DNA from: Anoplopoma fimbria
Taxonomy: Eukaryota; Chordata; Actinopteri; Perciformes; Anoplopomatidae
Length of the DNA stretch: 64,000 nt
Direction of reading: 5' to 3'
NCBI RefSeq assembly: GCF_027596085.1
Contig: NC_072449.1
Coordinates: 25,545,522 to 25,609,521, forward strand
The position numbers were made by a program, and so were the translations under genes. Positions 53,565 through 64,000 of this stretch are shown in pieces; the stretch's first letter is position 1; each line of letters opens with the position of its first letter. The notes beneath the pieces were generated by a model that did not search any database, was not told where the DNA came from, and was given only the letters and a program-made list of their open reading frames with translations.

Positions 53565-54210
53565 AAAGTATTCTAAAGTATGAGTAAAACAAAACAACGA
53601 AGACTGTAGCAATTCAATATTTGTCTGACAGAAAAAAAATAAAGAAAAAATATAATTTATATCCAGGGCCAACAGCCGACACAGATCAACATAATAGATG
53701 AGATAATGGCCTTTAATGATGCATTCAGGCCATGTGAATACCAATATTTTCTCCCCCTGTGAAAAGTGAGAGAAGAAATGAATATTACAAGGTTATGGTA
53801 TTCATTGAGTAAATAAATAATAAACACTGTAGCATTTCAATATTTCTGTCAAAGATATGGTAGTTTTAATTTGAATAAAGAAAGAAAATCAATAAATGCA
53901 AAATAATAACAATTTTATATCCAGGGCACAGATCAAAATAGAGAGTTTTGGTGCAAAATTAATTTGAAAAGCAAAAATCAGTTCCATTGTTATGTGTAAA
54001 TATAACAGTTCCTAAGAAAATATTGTTATTGTGAAGAGAATCAACACATATTTGTAACGCACATTCACAATGATTCAAATTGATAATAAAAATATTTTTT
54101 CATTTGATAATTGCCTTTAATGATACATTCAGGCCATGTTAACACTAACATGTTCTCCCTCTGTGACAAGCGTGAGGGAAAATTAATATTACAAGGTTAT
54201 GGTATTCCTG
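53565..54210 (+). repeat. Diverged tandem duplication
   Basis: Unit A (about 53565-53805) and unit B (about 53806-54210) share, in order, ACTGTAGCA(A/T)TTCAATATTT, a A-rich part, TTTATATCCAGGGC...CACAGATCAA, GATAAT(G/T)GCCTTTAATGAT, CATTCAGGCCATGT, and ATTACAAGGTTATGGTATTC. Unit B has about 160 extra bases in the middle. The copies are clearly diverged, so the duplication is old. Confidence 0.8.
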
Positions 54211-60160
<5,950 letters not shown>

Positions 60161-60356
60161 GGTGCTTTTGTGTGCCAGGGAGTTTGAGGTTAAACAAACT
60201 TTTTACTTTGCCCAAATCAATGGGATCTGGCTTGATGAGGTCTGTCTCGGTTCATGTCCTTAACTGAAAAACAAGAGAATTAAATCCATGCAGTTTGTTC
60301 TAATGAAGTTTAATGTAAGTCTATGGAAAAGTGGCCAGTAGTATTTGTAGTTGTTC

Positions 60357-60705
60357 CAGTGGTGGAAAGAAGTATATATATTGAGTATATTTACTCAAAT
60401 TCTGTCCGCACAATTTTACGCTACTTTATAAGTCTACTCTACATTTCAAAGGTGGATATTTTTATTTATTTATTAATTAAACTGAGCTCCGCCTTCATCA
60501 GCTGTCATAGTAAATCAATATACACATGAATGCACCACTTATTCAAATCCAATAATTACATTATTTTGCATGAGTACTTTTACTATTGGTAAATTCAAGT
60601 ATATCCTCATTCTAATACGTGTGCTTTTACTTAAGTAAACATTTGAATGCAGGGCTTTTACTTAAGAGTATTTATACACTGTAGTGTTATTACCTTTTAC
60701 TCAAA
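60357..60705 (+). mobile_element. hAT-type MITE remnant (CAGTGGTGGAAAG family)
   Basis: Starts with CAGTGGTGGAAAGAAGTA, the terminal repeat of a very common teleost MITE. Its body follows in order: ATTTACTCAAATTCTGTCC, TTTTACGCTACTTTATAAG, TCTACTCTACATTTCAAAGG, AACTGAGCTCCGCCTTCATC, GCATGAGTACTTTTACTATTG, TTTGAATGCAGGGCTTTTAC and AGAGTATTTATACACTGTAG. The right terminal repeat, expected as CTTCCACCACTG, is lost, so the 3' end is truncated or eroded. Confidence 0.78.
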
Positions 60706-60754
60706 ATATTCACTGCTTGTTGGTATTCATCCTTCATGTTAGTCTCACCTAACA

Positions 60755-61270
60755 GTGTTGCTAGGATAAAGATCATGGGGTCACCGAAATCCTTAGGAAT
60801 CATCCTTTATGACAATGAAAAAAATACAAAATGCACTGTAATATGGTGTGTATTTGAAGAGATAACAGACAAATCATTCTATCCTAATTTTGAGTTGAGC
60901 TACTGAGCACCAGAGACATTTAAGGCCGCTGCATTTTGCACTCGTATTAGTTGTTGCACTTACTGTATTTGTATCAGTTCGCTGCACTTATTGAATTTGT
61001 ATTTGTTTACTGCACTTATCCTATTCGTAGTAGTTTGTAGCACTTATTATATTCGTATTAGTCTGTTGCAATTATTGTTTTCGTAGTAATTTGCCTCTGC
61101 ACTATACTTTTGCTCTGGTTTATGCTTTAAGATGCTTGTTTAAGAAAGGAGATGCACTTATGACTTCTGGTGACTAGTAGTTCTCTTGAATACCTATGTT
61201 GAATACACTTCCTGTAAGTCGCTTTGGATAAAAGCGTCTGCTAAATGACTGTAATGTAATGTAATGTAAT
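60755..61270 (+). repeat. Composite repeat, tandem copy 1
   Basis: A 176-base head (60755-60930), GTGTTGCTAGGATAAAG...GGGGTCACCGAAATCCTTAGG, resembles part of an abundant fish repeat (ATGGGGTCACCAAAATC...AGGAATCATCC). It is joined to an L2-type segment from 60931 with a degenerate TTGCACTTATTGTATTCGTA-like minisatellite. The copy ends in GTCGCTTTGGATAAAAGCG, TCTGCTAAATGACTGTAATG and (TGTAA)n, the hallmark 3' tail of UnaL2-type LINEs and their SINEs. Confidence 0.85.
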
Positions 61271-61726
61271 GTGTTGCTAGGATAAAGATCATGGGGTCAC
61301 CGAAATCCTTAGGAATCATCCTTTATGACAATGAAAAAAATACAAAATGCACTGTAATATGGTGTGTATTTGAAGAGATAACAGACAAATCATTCTATCC
61401 TCATTTTGAGTTGAGCTACTGAGCACCAGAGACATTTAAGGCCGCTGCATTTTGCACTCGTATCAGTTCGCTGCACTTATTGAATTTGTATTTGTTTACT
61501 GCATTTTGTATACTTGCCTCTGCATTATTATATTAGTGTTTGCAATTATTGTATTTGCTATACTTTTGCTCTGGCTTATGCTTTGAGATGCTTGTTTAAG
61601 AAAGGAGATGCACTTATGACTTCTGGTGACTAGTAGTTCTCTTGAATACCTATGTTGAATACACTTATTGTAAGTCGCTTTGGATAAAAGCGTCTGCTAA
61701 ATGACTGTAATGTAATGTAATGTAAT
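61271..61726 (+). repeat. Composite repeat, tandem copy 2
   Basis: Head 61271-61446 differs from copy 1 at a single base that I could find (CCTAATTTT becomes CCTCATTTT). The L2-type segment from 61447 is 60 bases shorter in the minisatellite part and differs at several positions, but its last 165 bases are nearly the same and end in the same tail. Confidence 0.85.
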
Positions 61727-61902
61727 GTGTTGCTAGGATAAAGATCATGGGGTCACCGAAATCCTTAGGAATCATCCTTTATGACAATGAAAAAAATACA
61801 AAATGCACTGTAATATGGTGTGTATTTGAAGAGATAACAGACAAATCATTCTATCCTCATTTTGAGTTGAGCTACTGAGCACCAGAGGCATTTTGTATTA
61901 GG
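61727..61902 (+). repeat. Composite repeat, truncated copy 3
   Basis: Head shared with copy 2, including its C variant, up to 61887; then ACATTTAAGGCCGCT (15 bases) and a few more bases are missing and similarity stops at GTATTAG. No L2 tail. It ends about 70 bases before the GBE1 TATA box. Confidence 0.8.
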
Positions 61903-61974
61903 GTACTATCTTTTTAGCAGTTGGATTTTTTTTTTTTTTTTTTAATAACCACAAAATCAAGCAGACAAACAGCC

Positions 61975-61982
61975 TATAAAAG
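61975..61982 (+). promoter_or_regulatory. TATA box, probable GBE1 promoter
   Basis: TATAAAAG is 275 bases upstream of the GBE1 ATG, preceded by an A/T-rich stretch and followed by sequence that becomes CpG-rich toward the exon. A start near 62005 would give a leader of about 250 bases. The motif is seen; its use is inferred. Confidence 0.45.
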
Positions 61983-62004
61983 CTGCACGTCTGCACAAAC
62001 AAAC

Positions 62005-62256
62005 CCGAGTCATCTTCCTCTGACGCGCCAGATGCTTCCTCTACTGTCATCTTAAAGTTACACTGTAACACGGCACAGCACGGCTCGGCTCTGCCTCCTG
62101 TCTGACCCGCCGGAGAAACCTATTGTGATGGGACGGACTTGGCACACAGCAGCAATGATGCGTCGTCGTGTCCGGATATTGTAAAGACGCGCACAATGCA
62201 CAGTGCGTCCGGCTGAGCGACGAGTCGGTGCTCCATTGGTTTCGCCTGGAGGAACC
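62005..62256 (+). other. Probable GBE1 5' leader with upstream ORFs
   Basis: CpG-rich stretch between the TATA box and the ATG. It holds a uORF of 18 codons at 62128-62184, with further in-frame ATGs at 62155 and 62158, and a second uORF of six codons at 62196-62216. The first is in the GBE1 frame but closed by TAA. If the leader starts near 62005, both uORFs are in the mRNA and may lower translation. Confidence 0.45.
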
Positions 62257-62354
62257 ATGGCAGACCGAGAGGATAATGTTTCAATTCCCGAGTTCAGCTG
62301 CCTTCTCCAAATGGATCCCTGTCTCAAAGCGTACGAGAAGGACTTCAAGAGGAG
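62257..62354 (+). CDS. gbe1: GBE1 first coding exon, gene continues to the right
   Basis: Seen: ATG at 62257 in a strong start context (A at -3, G at +4) opens 32 codons plus two bases and ends in GGAG|GTAAAA, a good splice donor at 62355. The peptide starts MADREDNVSIPEF and continues CLLQMDPCLKAYEKDFKR. Known: the N-terminus of vertebrate 1,4-alpha-glucan branching enzyme has VPELARLLEIDPYLKPY followed by DFQRR; the shared frame PE-LL-DP-LK-Y-DF-R is clear. The enzyme is cytosolic, about 700 residues in human, a GH13 protein that makes the alpha-1,6 branches of glycogen; its loss causes glycogen storage disease IV and adult polyglucosan body disease in people. Catalytic domains lie in later exons beyond the window. 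An in-frame TAA at 62182 rules out an N-terminal extension. Frames of up to 104 codons on both strands over this exon are in the wrong frame. Confidence 0.87.
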
Positions 62355-62870
62355 GTAAAATGCGGCTTAAAACGGCGCTTTGTGCACTGCTTAACGCCAA
62401 AAACCCCTGGGTGAAGCGAGCAGGAGCCAGCTTTACGATGACATCCGTGTCTCGAAATAAAAACGCACAACTAACAGATTAAAAGCGATGTTTGCAACAC
62501 ATCTGGCACTTGCCCTCTGCTCTCAGGTTTGACTTTATGTATCTCTCGCTTTGACCCCCACCTCCACCACCACCACCACCCACCGGCTGGATAACAAGCA
62601 CTGATGTTATTCAGCTTATGTGAAATGAATGAATGGTTTTTATTCTACGTAGTTGCTGAGGAAGGAGGTGTCGTGGCTCTACTTCCACCTCGTTTCGCAG
62701 TCAGGTGACTCTGCATCTGAGGTGGTGCTTTGGGCTGAAAGCATCACATTGTAGCCTCCTGCAGGCCTCGGCCCTCATTATGACGCGTTGTCCTTGTCAT
62801 TGTGTCCGGTTGTTATCAAGGCATCAGTTGTCCTAAAATGTGTTTTTTTTTTTTTTTTATAAAAATTGGA

Positions 62871-63077
62871 TTACATTACATTACATTACATTACATTACA
62901 GTCATTTAGCAGACGCTTTTATCCAAAGCGACTTACAGGAAGTGTATTCAACATAGGTATTCAAGAGAACTACTAGTCACCAGAAGTCATAAGTGCATCT
63001 CCTTTCTTAAACAAGCATCTTAAAGCATAAACCAGAGCAAAAGTACAGAAACAAACTAATATGAATACAATAAGTGC
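62871..63077 (-). mobile_element. L2-type element tail, minus copy 1
   Basis: Starts at its 3' end with six TTACA units, then the reverse complement of TCTGCTAAATGACTGTAATG and GTCGCTTTGGATAAAAGCG. Truncated at its 5' end near 63077, just after the minisatellite-like part. Same family as the tails in 60931-61270 and 61447-61726. Confidence 0.85.
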
Positions 63078-63252
63078 TAAGCGGAAGGCTCAGGGTGCAA
63101 TACCATAACTATAATTATTCTCTCTGTATTTATAAGATTTTTCTCTTAGTTATTGTGGGTTTTTTTCTTACTTACTTGTTTAAAATACTTGTTTGTTTTT
63201 TCTACTATGTCTCTTGTTTGCACTATATCTATAAAGGATATATAAACTACAG

Positions 63253-63502
63253 TACATTACATTACAGTCATTTAGCAGACGCTTTTATCCAAAGCGACTT
63301 ACAGGAAGTGTATTCAACATAGGTATTCAAGAGAACTACTAGTCACCAGAAGTCATAAGTGCATCTCCTTTCTTAAACAAGCATCTTAAAGCATAAACCA
63401 GAGCAAAAGTATAGTGCAGAGGCAAATTACTACGAAAACAATAATTGCAACAGACTAATCCGAATATAGTAAGTGCTACAAACTACTACGAATAGGATAA
63501 GT
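63253..63502 (-). mobile_element. L2-type element tail, minus copy 2
   Basis: Reverse complement of 61014-61268 with only two differences that I could find over about 250 bases, both in the minisatellite-like part. It has just two TTACA units. The near identity points to a recent common source, a duplication or gene conversion. Confidence 0.87.
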
Positions 63503-63730
63503 CTTCCAACTCGGAGCACACACTGTATAGTACTATGTGATTGGCTTTTAATTATTTTTTTTGCAGGGTGCTCTGCAACACGAATAACCTCACACAGTCA
63601 TTTACTTTATGCTGCATGTTTTTTCTTCTTCTTCCCCTTTCAGCCTCCATTTGGCCTCCATACAAATTAATTATTTGGGTGGAAGTCTTAAGTAGCTGAC
63701 TTTTTACTGTCTGTGTGTGCTAATACTGAT

Positions 63731-63736
<6 letters not shown>
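63503..63736. other. GBE1 intron sequence, nothing recognised
   Basis: AT-rich, with T- and CT-rich runs near 63625-63645. Confidence 0.5.

Positions 63737-63774
<38 letters not shown>
63737..63774. repeat. (GT)n microsatellite
   Basis: Nineteen uninterrupted GT units. Confidence 0.97.
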
Positions 63775-63777
<3 letters not shown>

Positions 63778-64000
63778 GGCTAATGCATTTAATAATCACG
63801 GTTTATGTCCAGCACAAATTCCAATCACATTGTTTGTGTAGTTGCCAAAGTATGATGGTTGATGGTCTCAAGATTTTATGACCGGTGTAGAAATGTCTCC
63901 ATGATCCATCTTCCTAGTTGAGTCATATATTTGTGCCAGCAATGCACAAACCAAAGAGGAAAGTTCTTCTAGATAATGTAACGGCCTTGTTTACTGACAG

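Larger units (their letters stand above)
62355..64000 (+). other. GBE1 intron 1 (partial)
   Basis: Begins with the GTAAAA donor. CpG content falls off after about 62800. It contains a poly(T) run (62842-62858), two minus-strand L2-type copies and a (GT)n tract. No second exon of GBE1 is visible. Confidence 0.75.

Noticed and set aside
62058..62482. Minus-strand 96-codon and plus-strand 104-codon frames over GBE1 exon 1
   Set aside because: They are in other frames than the exon that matches GBE1, and one lacks an ATG start.
60755..63502. Repeated direct units resembling a CRISPR-like array
   Set aside because: Units are hundreds of bases, end in L2-type tails and lie in a vertebrate genome; no short regular spacers.

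Overview
This is nuclear DNA of a teleost fish, probably a percomorph. It is AT-rich and intron or intergenic in character, full of microsatellites, and carries dispersed repeats I recognise from spiny-rayed fishes: a tRNA-derived SINE with an RTE-like tail, L2/UnaL2-type tails ending in (TGTAA)n, hAT-like fragments, and a truncated L2/Rex-like reverse transcriptase. There are no operons, rRNAs, CRISPR arrays or prokaryotic systems. Most open frames of 60-160 codons are chance or come from microsatellites. Family names for repeats are from memory, not from a search.

Two real protein-coding exons can be supported. Both are short first exons and neither is a long open frame. (1) On the minus strand at 36839-36899 is a 20-codon signal-peptide exon ending in a splice donor. 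I assign it to CADM2 (SynCAM2/Necl-3), a synaptic immunoglobulin-type adhesion protein. (2) On the plus strand at 62257-62354 is the first coding exon of GBE1, the glycogen branching enzyme, also ending in a splice donor. In human 3p12, GBE1 and CADM2 are neighbours transcribed away from each other. The same divergent order here supports both calls.

Layout. 1-36838 is probably part of CADM2 intron 1; I found no further CADM2 exon in it, only scattered repeats, a GC-rich block at 24.05-25.07 kb and several hairpins. About 36.0-37.26 kb is a GC-rich island with the CADM2 exon, leader and likely promoter. 36.9-62.0 kb is the head-to-head intergenic region, holding microsatellites, repeats, a diverged tandem duplication (53.57-54.21 kb), an RT fragment (51.9-52.3 kb) and unannotated DNA that may include enhancers. 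60.3-61.9 kb is a mobile-element cluster ending just upstream of a TATA-containing GBE1 promoter. 62355-64000 is the start of GBE1 intron 1, with two inverted L2-type copies and a (GT)n tract.

The two genes do not share a pathway: one is a neuronal adhesion receptor, the other a cytosolic metabolic enzyme. Their linkage is positional. The features most worth a second look are the young inverted repeat that brackets the GBE1 promoter and exon 1, the tandem composite repeat beside it, and a set of perfect 12-15-bp hairpins that no known feature explains.
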